A stretch of DNA of 64,000 nucleotides from Rhodobacteraceae bacterium S2214 (GCA_025141675.1 CP081161.1:1090001-1154000); one strand, 5' to 3'; counted from the first letter of the stretch, positions 34,481 to 43,489 are shown. Notes: generated by a model not told the origin, from the letters alone. A program made the numbers and translations.

Positions 34481-34825
34481 ATGATTAGACAAGCCCTTCT
34501 CGGTTTGGCCATCGCAGTCGCTCCGGTGGTTGCTGCGGCGCATTCCAAGTCCGAAGCAACGACACCTGCTGATGGTGCGACTGTCACAGAAGTGCCAGAG
34601 CTTTCAATGCGGTTCGATGATCCGATGCGCATCATTTCCGTCATGCTGACTGCAACCGATGATGACATCGAAATCGAACGCGAGACCGGTATGGAACCAA
34701 CAACGGAATTCCGGGCAGTGCCATTGGAAGCGCTTGCGCCTGGAAGCTACCGTTTCGACTGGCGCGGCATGGCCTCAGACGGTCACCCGATGCAGGGTAG
34801 CTTCTCCTTCACGGTCGCGGAGTGA
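34481..34825 (+). CDS. copC: Copper-resistance protein CopC
   Basis: A 114-residue periplasmic copper-binding protein with a cleavable signal; the mature form begins with His21 (AAA-HSKSE), the amino-terminal histidine of the Cu(II) brace, and has the DGHPMQGSFSF motif near the end with the second histidine. It is about the normal size for CopC/YobA. It binds copper and delivers it to CopD, whose GTG start overlaps its stop. Confidence 0.88.
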   Translation: MIRQALLGLAIAVAPVVAAAHSKSEATTPADGATVTEVPELSMRFDDPMRIISVMLTATDDDIEIERETGMEPTTEFRAVPLEALAPGSYRFDWRGMASDGHPMQGSFSFTVAE

Positions 34826-35700
34826 CCGGACTGGCTCCAATCGACGGTCTTGCCGTCTTGGCCATTGTAGCCAAAGCGATTGGCTATAGCGCGGCTCTTC
34901 TCGCGATTGGGGGCGTCTTGTTTTCCTTCATCTTTGCGAAGCGCGCCGAGGCGTCTGTCCTGCGCCTTGCCAGGCGGCTTGCCGTCGTTGCGGTACTGGT
35001 TGGCCTGACTGTGTTGGCTATACGTATTGGCATTCGTGCGGCCCGCATATCTGGGATGGGCTTTGAGGGCGCAACGGACCCGATGATGCTCGGGTTTGTT
35101 TGGGAAAGCCCGCTTGGCACCGCCGCGATTTGGCGTGGATTTGGCGAACTTGCGATACTGGCGGTTTTGGTGCCTCGTATTGGGCAATGGATTGCTTTGT
35201 TGGGCAGCCTTGCCGTGGCCATATCTTTTGCTCAGGTGGGCCACGCTCTGGGTGATCCCAGGATGATTCTCGTTGTCTTGCTTGCTCTTCACCTTCTGAC
35301 CGCAGCTTTTTGGGTTGGTGCGCTTGTGCCTTTGCGCCGCGCGGCGCTTACTCCCTCGGGCGTTGACGTGTTGCACCACTTTGGCAATGTCGCTGCTCTT
35401 GGAGTGGCTTTCCTGATCTTTGCAGGTACAGCGCTCGCCTGGCTCCTTTCAGGCTCCGTCACTGCCTTATTTGGAACAGCCTATGGCCTGGGGCTTTTGC
35501 TCAAAGTCGCGATTGTTGCGGTACTTCTGGGCTTTGCGGCTTTCAATAAGGTGAGGCTCGTTCCTGCGTTGCGCGCCGAGAAAGCCGGTGCAGCCCATGC
35601 CCTGCGGCGGTCTATTTTGATGGAAATGCTGGCCGTCGTGATGATCCTGTTGGCAACGGCAACGATCACAAGCGTGACGACACCGCCGATCAATCTTTGA
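34822..35700 (+). CDS. copD: Copper-resistance membrane protein CopD
   Basis: A 292-residue inner membrane protein with about eight hydrophobic segments and conserved histidines (GHALGDPRM, LHLLTAAFWVGAL, LHHFGNVA) of the CopD family. It is thought to import copper from CopC into the cytoplasm or to the membrane. A GTG start at 34822 overlaps the copC stop as GTGA. The last gene of the copper row, it ends four bases before the convergent csoR. Confidence 0.88.
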   Translation: MTGLAPIDGLAVLAIVAKAIGYSAALLAIGGVLFSFIFAKRAEASVLRLARRLAVVAVLVGLTVLAIRIGIRAARISGMGFEGATDPMMLGFVWESPLGTAAIWRGFGELAILAVLVPRIGQWIALLGSLAVAISFAQVGHALGDPRMILVVLLALHLLTAAFWVGALVPLRRAALTPSGVDVLHHFGNVAALGVAFLIFAGTALAWLLSGSVTALFGTAYGLGLLLKVAIVAVLLGFAAFNKVRLVPALRAEKAGAAHALRRSILMEMLAVVMILLATATITSVTTPPINL

Positions 35701-35704
35701 CGGC

Positions 35705-35977
35705 TTAGCCGCGCGCTTTGTCGAGCAATTCAAGGAGTTCGGTGAACTTCGCCCGCTGGTCCTCACGATCACCCGAGGCGAGCGCATCTTCGATGCAGTG
35801 GGATGCGTGATCGTCGATCACGAGCTTTTCGACGCCTTTCAGCGCCGCGCGGACTGCCGCGATTTGCGTCAAGACGTCAACGCAATAGCGGTCCTCTTCG
35901 ACCATCCGGGCGATCCCGCGGACCTGACCCTCAAGGCGTTTCAGACGTTTCAAAGTGGCTTCGCGGTTTTCGTGCAT
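35705..35977 (-). CDS. csoR: CsoR-type copper-sensing repressor
   Basis: A 90-residue all-helical repressor of the CsoR/RcnR family. Cys32 (RYCVDVL) and the HxxxC pair His57/Cys61 (DDHASHC) form the copper fingerprint of CsoR. The ATG at 35977 gives the normal length; one five codons upstream (35992) is possible. It is divergent from the glutaredoxin-MauE gene, whose promoter carries a near-canonical CsoR box. Confidence 0.88.
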   Translation of the reverse strand: MHENREATLKRLKRLEGQVRGIARMVEEDRYCVDVLTQIAAVRAALKGVEKLVIDDHASHCIEDALASGDREDQRAKFTELLELLDKARG

Positions 35978-36047
35978 AGTCCCTTTTCGCATGGTGGCAG
36001 ATAAAAAGTCGAGTGAGTGCGGAACCAAAGGTCGAACTCTTGATTAT

Positions 36048-36064
36048 ATACCCTATGGGGGTAT
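36048..36064 (+). promoter_or_regulatory. CsoR box in the glutaredoxin-MauE promoter
   Basis: ATACCCTATGGGGGTAT is almost identical to the Bacillus subtilis CsoR consensus. It overlaps a promoter, TTGATT (36040-36045) and TATATA (36062-36067) with a 16-base spacer. The start site would be near 36074, which favours the ATG at 36110 over 36071 as translation start. Confidence 0.8.
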
Positions 36065-36109
36065 ATAGAAATGAGAGATACACACGCAAATAGATCGTCG
36101 GAGAAGCCA

Positions 36110-36895
36110 ATGCCCAAAGACACACGCGACGTTGCAGACATAGACACAAACCCCGCCGAAGTGGCGGTGGGCAAGACAGCTGTGCTTTACCGAATGGCCT
36201 TGCCAGACCATCTGTGCCCATCCGGGCAAAAGGCGCGCTGGCTTCTTGAACGTCAGGGATATGATATCGATGACAGGCTTTTCCGAACACGCGCCGAAGT
36301 TGACAGCTTCAAGGCCGAGCATGACGTCAAGACGACGCCCCAAGCATGGATCGAAGGCGAACGCGTTGGCGGCTATACGGACCTGCGCGAAAAGCTGACC
36401 GGCTGGGACCCAAAGGCAACCACCTACCGGCCAGTGCTTTATCTCTTTGCCGTGGCAGCTCTGACCGCAATCGCGCTCTCCATCGGGTTTCTTGGCGCCA
36501 TCACATGGCAGACGCTTGGCTGGTTCATCTCGGTCTCGATGATCCTTCTCGGCATGCAGAAACTGCGCGATATCGAGGGCTTCTCCACGATGTTCCTCAA
36601 CTACGACCTTCTTGCTCGGAGGTGGGTGCCCTACTCCTATATCTATCCATTCGTAGAAACAGGTGCAGGCATCCTCATGACCGGCATGATCCTGACCTGG
36701 GTATCCGCTCCCGCAGCACTCCTGGTTGCGAGCATCGGAGCCATCAGCGTCTTCAAAGCCGTCTACATCGACAAACGCGAGCTGAAATGCGCGTGCGTTG
36801 GAGGAAACTCCAACGTCCCGCTAGGGTTTGTCAGCCTCACAGAAAACCTCATGATGGTGGGAATGGCCGTCGTGATGCTTTGGTTGATGATTTGA
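36110..36895 (+). CDS. Glutaredoxin-MauE/DoxX fusion membrane protein
   Basis: A 261-residue fusion. The N terminus is a glutaredoxin-like domain (about residues 20-100) with a CPSG site (Cys36) instead of the dithiol CPYC, so it would work by a single cysteine; KTTPQAWI is the cis-proline region. The C terminus (about 110-261) is a four-helix MauE-type membrane domain with LKCACVGGNSNVPLG near the end. The start at 36110 has GGAGA and lies behind the predicted transcription start. Control by the neighbouring CsoR points to a role in copper handling. Confidence 0.75.
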   Translation: MPKDTRDVADIDTNPAEVAVGKTAVLYRMALPDHLCPSGQKARWLLERQGYDIDDRLFRTRAEVDSFKAEHDVKTTPQAWIEGERVGGYTDLREKLTGWDPKATTYRPVLYLFAVAALTAIALSIGFLGAITWQTLGWFISVSMILLGMQKLRDIEGFSTMFLNYDLLARRWVPYSYIYPFVETGAGILMTGMILTWVSAPAALLVASIGAISVFKAVYIDKRELKCACVGGNSNVPLGFVSLTENLMMVGMAVVMLWLMI

Positions 36896-37258
36896 AACTA
36901 GCGATCAGCAATCAAAGCGGGCCTTAGGATACAGATCTGGAACGGCATCAATATTCCGCGACCTGCACTTTCGAATCCAAAACCATGCTGCGGCATCCTC
37001 GAATGGCGGTTTCTCCCGCCGCGCGACAGCATGAGGTTTTTCGCTCATGCCGCATTTTCCTCGCTGCGAGCGCACGCAGCACAAAATCATAATGGCCGAG
37101 TCGGGCTCTTGGCGGTCGTTAGCTGCACTCTCCATGAAATTCCGCTTGTGTCGCTAGAAGCAATTTACCTTGGTCGAAAAGGCAATATTGCTCAACGGAA
37201 ATCCTGTAACCCTTTGTTTTTATGTGTCTGAAAAGGCAACTTTGGAGTGTTTTCGACA
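36896..37258. other. Gap before repeat copy 2
   Basis: This 363-base stretch has no supported gene. A 47-codon minus-strand frame (36905-37048) starts MSEKPHAVARREKPPF but has no family I recognise. A TTTCGACAA-CTT-TTGTCGAAA palindrome at 37251-37271 straddles the start of repeat copy 2. Confidence 0.4.
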
Positions 37259-37862
37259 ACTTTTGTCGAAAGCCGAGATAACTTGCCTTTTTCGACGTGC
37301 ATTGCTGACCTTTCTTTTCAATTTGATTGCCATCGCTTGTTTCTCGCGTCCTTCAATCGTTGCAGGTTTTAAGACAACGCACGCAGTGCGCTTGCTCTGA
37401 AACCTTGCCACGTGGCGAACGCGGGAGGGGGCGAGGCAGGTCTATTCGATAGCAGTGGTGCGGCCCGCAGGCGATAGCCGAGGACGCGGTGCTGTCTAAT
37501 GGACTTGCCCGAGGGGGAGGGCCGCGCCCTCACCCTAACGCTGTGCAGCGGCGTTCGGCTTGGCCGAACCCCAAACAGCCATAGAATGATCAGGGTCGCA
37601 GATCCGTCGCCCCAGCGACCGTCACCCGGAGGGCAGATCGACGCGGCCGATGGACAGCATGAGGCAAAGGTAAGGCACCGGCTCTGAAAGAGACGATGCC
37701 TGACTATTGGATCAGCTGGCGATTGGTTGTGCCGTTCTGGGTGAAAGCTGCTCTAGGCAGCTGGAAGCTAACGCGCGGTGACACATCCAAAGGATGGGGC
37801 AGGGGCCATGCAACAATCGCAGCGAAACGCAGCATTGGCGGGAAGCGGACGTTTGCTGCATC
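37259..37862 (+). repeat. Long direct repeat, copy 2
   Basis: The partner of 13213-13838 in the same orientation. It lacks the short tandem duplication of copy 1 and keeps the full TTTCGACAA/TTGTCGAAA palindrome at its left edge, where copy 1 has the tRNA-Arg end. Between the two copies lie 23 kb of accessory genes. No coding function. Confidence 0.8.
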
Positions 37863-38223
37863 CGCATGCGGTGCAATTAAAGCGAGGGTAAGCGGACATT
37901 GCCGTATCCAGTATTTAGCTGACCCATTATGGCTCTTAAAAAGACATTCGTCATAACAGCCGGAGCATCTTGTTCTCGCAGAACTTTTGCCTCGATTGCC
38001 AAGATTAGCCATCCGAAGTTAACTGCAAGACAGTGTATGTGTGTCAAGACGGACCCCTGAGTGATTAATTAAAATTGCTACCCATTCACTGAGCGTCTGA
38101 GGTGCATTTCCTTCGTCGAAACGTCATATGACACAATACGGCGAAAAGGACCGATATCGATCCCATTCGAATGATTTGAAACTTCATAAGGCCGCAGACG
38201 CCCATGCGCAAAGATTGTTGCGG
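37863..38223. other. Gap behind repeat copy 2
   Basis: This 361-base stretch has no gene, hairpin or motif that I can support. The sequence becomes AT-richer around 38030-38110. Confidence 0.4.
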
Positions 38224-38427
38224 TTACGGTTCCCCAGAGAAGATTCCTTCGACGCCATCCGAAAATCCATCGATAAGCAGCACACTGAGAAAAATGGTTC
38301 CCAGCGCCAATCCGGCTAGACCGAATGTGATGCGCCCCTCTACTGGAGGATGCGGGTCTATTATCGGGCCGTGCGGCCTTTCACATGCTGTCAGGAGCGT
38401 CATCCCGATCAAGAGGGTGAGGCGCAT
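38224..38427 (-). CDS. Small lipoprotein
   Basis: A 67-residue protein with a lipoprotein signal (MRLTLLIGMTLLTAC, lipobox LTAC with Cys at about residue 15), then a short Pro-rich stretch and one membrane helix (about 34-55). An ATG five codons upstream (38442) is also in frame. Family not recognised. Confidence 0.45.
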   Translation of the reverse strand: MRLTLLIGMTLLTACERPHGPIIDPHPPVEGRITFGLAGLALGTIFLSVLLIDGFSDGVEGIFSGEP

Positions 38428-38525
38428 GATATAGTTTGGCATTTATGGCATCCAATTGGGTTTAGGGGTGCGACAGGCCATGTGGTGACCCGTCACGTGC
38501 TTGCGTGAGTGGTAGGACGTTGGTT

Positions 38526-38824
38526 TCAGCTGCATCCATTTTGGCGAAAGGCGCGATTGAGCGCGTCAAGCTCTTGCGTGGCCGCGACATGTGTCAAATC
38601 ACCTGCAAGCGATTCAAGACCGCTTGTAATCTCATCTGCGGTGGATTCGGCTGCCAACATGTCAACTGTACCTGCAATACTATCAACCGTGGCGGTGGCC
38701 CTGATTTGGGTGCTTTACCGATGTTGCGGGCCAATTCTGTGCAACTCATTTTGGCCACAGGTACTGTTTCTGATGCGCAGGCTGTAAGCAAAAAGGCTGT
38801 GGCGGTGAGGACGAAAAGTTTCAT
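38526..38824 (-). pseudogene. Frameshifted small lipoprotein
   Basis: The first 40 or so codons read as a lipoprotein signal and start (MKLFVLTATAFLLTAC, then KMSCTELARNIG). The frame then fails into an unlikely tail, while the -1 frame, from about 38705, continues as an Ala/Asp-rich helix (ATVDSIAGTVDMLAAESTAD...RAFRQNGCS) to a TGA at 38526-38528. The span is 299 bases, one short of a whole number of codons, so one base appears lost. A sequencing error would give the same picture. Confidence 0.55.
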
Positions 38825-38894
38825 AAGGTTTCCATGTTTAGGGTCTGTGGCGCATAGCCGAAGTGATTGGTGTGTGTCGTAGATGGGGGGGACG

Positions 38895-40019
38895 CTAGTT
38901 TGCCGCGATCCATGCGCTGATTTTGGCCATGACGCTGACTGATATGGTTGTGTCGATTTTCGCGTACTCCGACGGCAATCCCGTTGCGGAGGGTTGAAAC
39001 AGATGGTTCACCCCTGGGACCACATGCACTTCCGAGCGCGGGTGGCGTAAGGCCGCGCGCATTAGGGGGGCCTCTGTTTCGGCGGAGACTTGCAGATCGT
39101 TTTCGCCGAACAATGCCAACACCGGATTGGTCAACGCGCGGAGCGCCGCCACAGGGTCATGCCGCGCATAGCTGACGCCCCACCGCGTTGCGAATTGGTC
39201 CAGAAAATCGTTGCGGGCTGCACGCCGCAGACCTTGGCCTTTCAGATAATCATCGAGATCGCCGCGTATTTTTGCCAACGGTGCGTCTTGCGCCAAGATG
39301 GCGGAGCCTTCTCTGTATTGCCGTGCGGCAAGCGCGATCAGATCCGGGTCCGCGCCCTCTGCGCGTAACAGGTCAGTTGTTTGTGTGACCAAGACTTCGG
39401 GCAATAGAGGCCGCGCAGCACCGGCCAAAAATACCATGAATGCTGGATCGGTCTGCTGAGCAGCAACAGGCGCGATATAGCCGCCTTCAGAACTGCCGAT
39501 ATAGCCAATAGCATTGGTGTCGATCTCAGCGCGCGCAGCTAAGTAGCGGAACGCACTTGCCGCGTCATCGGCAAAATCATTCAGGTCGGCGGTGTCGTAA
39601 TCACCCGGGCTTTCCCCAAATCCACGGTCATCATAACGTAACACCGCAAAACCTGCCCGCGTCAGATGATCGGACAACACCAAAAACGGCTTGTGTCCGG
39701 CCAATGCTTCGTTGCGATCTTGCGGCCCGGACCCCGATATCAACACAACGGCCTTAAACGGTCCACCAACGTGCGGCATCGTCAGTTCGCCTGCCAAGGT
39801 CGCACCAGACCCGCCCGCAAATTGTACAGTTTCGATCTTATAGCGTCTGTCATCCGGATCTTGTGGGCGTTTCGATAAGCCGGCAAGCCCCGTACAAGCC
39901 GACAGCACCAAGGCGAACCCGAGGGTCAATTTGCTCGTCCGCAGACGGGGCGCAGAAATTTGGGGCGGCAGCGCAGTTAGCCTATGCCAGAATATTGTGA
40001 AGGATCGGCGGGCGTTCAT
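38895..40019 (-). CDS. Exported alpha/beta hydrolase
   Basis: A 374-residue alpha/beta hydrolase with an N-terminal signal or lipoprotein-like segment (VLSACTGLAG, about residues 33-42). The nucleophile elbow is GYIGSSEGGY (Ser about 180), with the oxyanion region LISGSGPQDRNE and the acid/His in LFGENDLQ and PGVNHLFQ. The start at 40019 has AGGAGA. It is 28 bases behind a membrane-anchored AraC regulator and likely in one operon. Substrate unknown. Confidence 0.75.
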   Translation of the reverse strand: MNARRSFTIFWHRLTALPPQISAPRLRTSKLTLGFALVLSACTGLAGLSKRPQDPDDRRYKIETVQFAGGSGATLAGELTMPHVGGPFKAVVLISGSGPQDRNEALAGHKPFLVLSDHLTRAGFAVLRYDDRGFGESPGDYDTADLNDFADDAASAFRYLAARAEIDTNAIGYIGSSEGGYIAPVAAQQTDPAFMVFLAGAARPLLPEVLVTQTTDLLRAEGADPDLIALAARQYREGSAILAQDAPLAKIRGDLDDYLKGQGLRRAARNDFLDQFATRWGVSYARHDPVAALRALTNPVLALFGENDLQVSAETEAPLMRAALRHPRSEVHVVPGVNHLFQPSATGLPSEYAKIDTTISVSVMAKISAWIAAN

Positions 40020-40047
40020 CTGTGTTCTCCTGATCATCGTAATGAGA

Positions 40048-41253
40048 TCAGGTGTGACGCACCACACTGTCTACGTCGTCCATCCCCTCACGGACGGACA
40101 TTGTTTTCCGATATTGAGACGGTGTTTGCCCCGTCACGCGTTTGAAGGCGTTGTAAAATGACGACCGGGCATTAAAGCCAACGTCGTAGGTGATGGACAA
40201 CACGGTTTGATCCGTTGTCGCGAGTAACTTCATCGCCTCAGCAACGCGGTAGCCGTTGACGAAATCAAAGAAGCTTTCACCGATGATTTCATTCAAGGTT
40301 TGGGAGATGTAATTGGGTGAGCCACCGGTATGACGGGCCAATGCCCAGAGCGACAGGTTGGGATCGCGGTGCAGATGGTCGACTTCCATTGCGGCGCGCA
40401 ATTTGCGCGCGATACGGGCTGAAGCTTCCGTACTCAGAGCTGAATTTTCGTATTTGGGTGAACTGGTGGATGCCGGGCCGACAGCGTCTTCACCAACGTC
40501 CGGCACCAAGGGCGGGCGTTGCCGTAGCCCCCATAGCGTTGTGGCCGCAAACAATGCTAACCCAAATAAACTGAGCATCGCCATTGGGACAAACGCCCAA
40601 TTGGGGTTAATGGCAGCAGCCAAAATCAGCGATTGCGCGACCCAGAACAAGCCCCCGAGTCCACCAATCACATAAATCCAACGCAGTTCATGTTGTTCAG
40701 TACTCGCATAGACATCCCGCAGCTTGCGTTTGTACTGCACAAGGCGCCGCACGATCAGATAGAGATAGAACGCCAACTGCGGATAAAGCGCGACTTGAAG
40801 GACCGCAATCGATGCGAGGACTGCCAATGCCCATCCTTCGGTCGGTAGACTAGTCTCGGAGAAGAAAGATGCGCGTGTCTCGTCAGGACTGATTATTAGC
40901 GCGGCACCTACTACAGCGCCGAGCACCGGAAGGATTAAGTGGCGTCCGAGTGATTTAGGCCACCTTTGCGCATTGGACGTCAGGGTATAGACATAAATCC
41001 ACAGCGTAGGTGCCAAGCACAATGCGCTACATAGCCAAAGTGCCAGGCTGACGGATTGCACAAAACTGCCCTGCATCATGTCCAACATCCGCGATAGGGC
41101 GTCTGGTACGTTGTTGCAGGCCACACAAGCCAGGAAAGCCGCAAAACTACGGTTCACATGACGGTAGTGCGTTTGCATCAAGCTAAATGCGACACCAAAA
41201 AGGGCAATTGCAATCGTAGCGGTACTAATCAGTTCGACAAGAATTTGGTTCAT
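40048..41253 (-). CDS. AraC-family regulator with membrane N terminus
   Basis: A 401-residue regulator with six or seven hydrophobic segments in the first 230 residues and a C-terminal AraC double helix-turn-helix (about 285-395), including SLWALARHTGGSPNYISQTLNE and SITYDVGFNARSSFYNAFKRVTGQTPSQYR. It probably senses a membrane or envelope cue. The start at 41253 is chosen over 41274. The adjacent mipA-like gene diverges from it. Confidence 0.78.
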   Translation of the reverse strand: MNQILVELISTATIAIALFGVAFSLMQTHYRHVNRSFAAFLACVACNNVPDALSRMLDMMQGSFVQSVSLALWLCSALCLAPTLWIYVYTLTSNAQRWPKSLGRHLILPVLGAVVGAALIISPDETRASFFSETSLPTEGWALAVLASIAVLQVALYPQLAFYLYLIVRRLVQYKRKLRDVYASTEQHELRWIYVIGGLGGLFWVAQSLILAAAINPNWAFVPMAMLSLFGLALFAATTLWGLRQRPPLVPDVGEDAVGPASTSSPKYENSALSTEASARIARKLRAAMEVDHLHRDPNLSLWALARHTGGSPNYISQTLNEIIGESFFDFVNGYRVAEAMKLLATTDQTVLSITYDVGFNARSSFYNAFKRVTGQTPSQYRKTMSVREGMDDVDSVVRHT

Positions 41254-41398
41254 TCCGCAACCTGTCCCAAACAATGCTCAGATGCCAGACTGCTCAGGCT
41301 CAAAATCCCTGCCAAACTGTCCGCCCCTGTTGATATGGACGACGTGGAACACGGTTTTGCCGATTGAAAGACATCACATTTCAATCAAGGAAAACTTC

Positions 41399-42121
41399 AT
41401 GTGTAAAAGACTTCTCGCGTTGGCATTCATGTGTGCGGGCACAAGCGCATCGGCGGACGGGCCGTGGACAATCGGCGTTTTCGCTATGGGTGCGACAGAT
41501 GTTTATCTAGGTGATGATCAGGAAGTCGGCTTTGCCCCGATCATTAGCTACGATACTGACAGGCTGCATATCGGCGTCGACGGTCTGTCCTATCAGGTCT
41601 ACGACTACGGGCTTGGGCAATTGGATGTCGTTCTTGGATATCGTGGCGCGCCCGCCTTTCCCGACAAAAATCCGCGTTTCGTCGGGCTCAAAAGAGACGA
41701 TGCAGTCGAGGCCGGGATCAGCACGCAGCTCGCGTTTGGAAACGCCTACGTCGGTCTGAGCACATTGACAGATATCACTGACGCCCATGGCGGGACTGAG
41801 GCCGATGTGACCCTCGGTTACACGACGTTAGTTGGCGATGTGCAATTTGATGCGTCTGTCGGAGCGAGATACCGCACAGCCAAACTGAACCAATTTCTTT
41901 ATGGTGTAAGTGACGCAGAAGCGACCACAAACCGGCGTGCATATAAGGCCAACGATACCACCACTGCTTTCGTCGACATTACAATCGGCTACGCAGTCAC
42001 CGACGCTATCACAGCGGTCGCCCAAATCGGATATGAAGATATCGGGGAGAATATCGATAGCCCGTTAACTAGTAAATCATCCGCATTGGGTGTGGGCTTA
42101 GGACTGGTGTGGAGTTTCTAG
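41399..42121 (+). CDS. MipA/OmpV-family outer membrane protein
   Basis: A 240-residue outer membrane beta-barrel with a signal peptide (cleavage about residue 19, SASA-DGPW) and a C-terminal Trp-Ser-Phe ending. The motif pattern, with GYRGAPAFPDKNPRFVGLK and TTLVGDVQFDASVG, is that of MipA/OmpV proteins, which act as scaffold or channel. It follows a ribosome site AAGGA. The divergent AraC/hydrolase operon suggests joint control. A hairpin terminator follows. Confidence 0.78.
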   Translation: MCKRLLALAFMCAGTSASADGPWTIGVFAMGATDVYLGDDQEVGFAPIISYDTDRLHIGVDGLSYQVYDYGLGQLDVVLGYRGAPAFPDKNPRFVGLKRDDAVEAGISTQLAFGNAYVGLSTLTDITDAHGGTEADVTLGYTTLVGDVQFDASVGARYRTAKLNQFLYGVSDAEATTNRRAYKANDTTTAFVDITIGYAVTDAITAVAQIGYEDIGENIDSPLTSKSSALGVGLGLVWSF

Positions 42122-42131
42122 ATTAAAAGCA

Positions 42132-42157
42132 GGTTGTGCCTGAATAAGGGCACAACC
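42132..42157 (+). terminator. Terminator behind the MipA-like gene
   Basis: GGTTGTGCC (42132-42140) pairs with GGCACAACC (42149-42157) around an eight-base loop, followed by T-rich sequence (TTGGTTTTGT) a few bases on. Polarity and position fit the end of the mipA-like transcript. Confidence 0.6.
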
Positions 42158-42224
42158 ACACTTGGTTTTGTCCGCACAAGATAGGTTTGAATACCACCTA
42201 TTTTCGCGGTTGCGGCGCGATTTG

Positions 42225-43463
42225 TTAACCGCGACTTTCTACGCTCGATTGATACTGAGCGAGGGCCGAGATGAGCGTTTTGCCCTCTGCGACGCCCATC
42301 CGATCACAGAACTCCGCCCAAACCGCGCCGAATGGCAGGTCTTTGACTTCTTCAGTCACCACGAGACGAGAAGTATAATCCAGGGCGTTCTCGGCTGTTT
42401 TCAACTGCTCCCACGGTGCTAATAGCGCGCGCAGCAATGCCTTTTGCATGTTACGTGTGCCAATCACCCAAGCTGCCGTCCGGCTAATGGTCGCGTCAAA
42501 GAAATCGAGACCGATGTGTGTGCGATCCAAAAGATCGGCACTCACCAGCTCCTGCGCCATTTGTATGATCGAGTCGTCCAGCAGGATTACATGGTCACTG
42601 TCCCAACGCATCGGGCGGCTGACGTGCAGTAGGATTTCATCCACCGACAGGGCAACAGAGCTGAGCTTGTCAGCAACGTTTTCAGTCGGGTGGAAATGCC
42701 CCATGTCGAGGCACAACAGGGTTTCGTTACGGATCGCGTAACCCATGTAAAATTCATGGCTACCGACTGTGCAGGCCTCAACGCCGATGCCGAATAGCTT
42801 GCTTTCCACCGCATCCAGCATCTGCGCCTTGTCGTGCGGCGTGGCCATCATCGCGTTCAGTGACTGGTCCAACCGTTTGCGTGGTGCATAGCGATCTACG
42901 GGCGTGTCTTTATATCCATCCGGAACCCAGACGTTATTGACGACAGGCGACCCAAGCGCCGCGCCCATCTGAGCCGCGATATCGCGGGACCGTTTGCCAT
43001 GCTCGATCCAGAAATCGCGGATTCCTTGATCCGGATGGCTGAGTGTTAAATTATCATCAGCCTTGGCGTGGCCAAAGAATGTCGGGTTGAAGTCAAGGCC
43101 GAGGCCCTGATCTTTAGCCCAGTCTACCCATGGCGCAAAGTGACTGAATTCAATCTCGTCGCGATCAGGGTTCTGGTCTGTGTCCAGATAGCATGCGTGC
43201 AAATTCAGCCGGTGGTTGCCGGGTATCATGCTGTATGAAAATTCCAGATCGGCCCGCAGTTCGTCTGGGGTGCGGGCGCGTCCGGGGTGGTTGCCCGTTG
43301 CCTGAATGCCGCCTCCCGAACTGCCGGTCTTCTTTTCAAAGCCAACGACATCATCGCCTTGCCAGCAATGCATCGAAATCGGAATCTCTGCGAGTTTTGC
43401 AAGGGCTGCTTCTGTGTCGACGCCCCAATCGGCAAAGGCGGCTTTCGCGCTTTCATAGTTCAT
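42225..43463 (-). CDS. rhaI: L-rhamnose isomerase
   Basis: A 412-residue isomerase that converts L-rhamnose to L-rhamnulose. The N-terminal PISMHCWQGDDVVGFE and the metal-site regions NLHACYLDT and GLDFFDATISR are typical of this family, with E. coli RhaA being of similar size. The ATG at 43463 follows a strong AGGGAGGATCACC ribosome site. It is the second gene of the rhaD-rhaI unit, 26 bases behind rhaD. Confidence 0.92.
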   Translation of the reverse strand: MNYESAKAAFADWGVDTEAALAKLAEIPISMHCWQGDDVVGFEKKTGSSGGGIQATGNHPGRARTPDELRADLEFSYSMIPGNHRLNLHACYLDTDQNPDRDEIEFSHFAPWVDWAKDQGLGLDFNPTFFGHAKADDNLTLSHPDQGIRDFWIEHGKRSRDIAAQMGAALGSPVVNNVWVPDGYKDTPVDRYAPRKRLDQSLNAMMATPHDKAQMLDAVESKLFGIGVEACTVGSHEFYMGYAIRNETLLCLDMGHFHPTENVADKLSSVALSVDEILLHVSRPMRWDSDHVILLDDSIIQMAQELVSADLLDRTHIGLDFFDATISRTAAWVIGTRNMQKALLRALLAPWEQLKTAENALDYTSRLVVTEEVKDLPFGAVWAEFCDRMGVAEGKTLISALAQYQSSVESRG

Positions 43464-43489
43464 GGTGATCCTCCCTGAACCGTCCACGC

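Noticed and set aside
36071..36109. ATG at 36071 as start of the glutaredoxin-MauE gene
   Set aside because: The predicted transcription start (about 36074) lies behind it and it has no ribosome site; 36110 has one.
36905..37048. 47-codon minus-strand frame starting MSEKPHAVARREKPPF
   Set aside because: No family recognised, no clear ribosome site, and in a gap with degenerate DNA; left in the gap description only.
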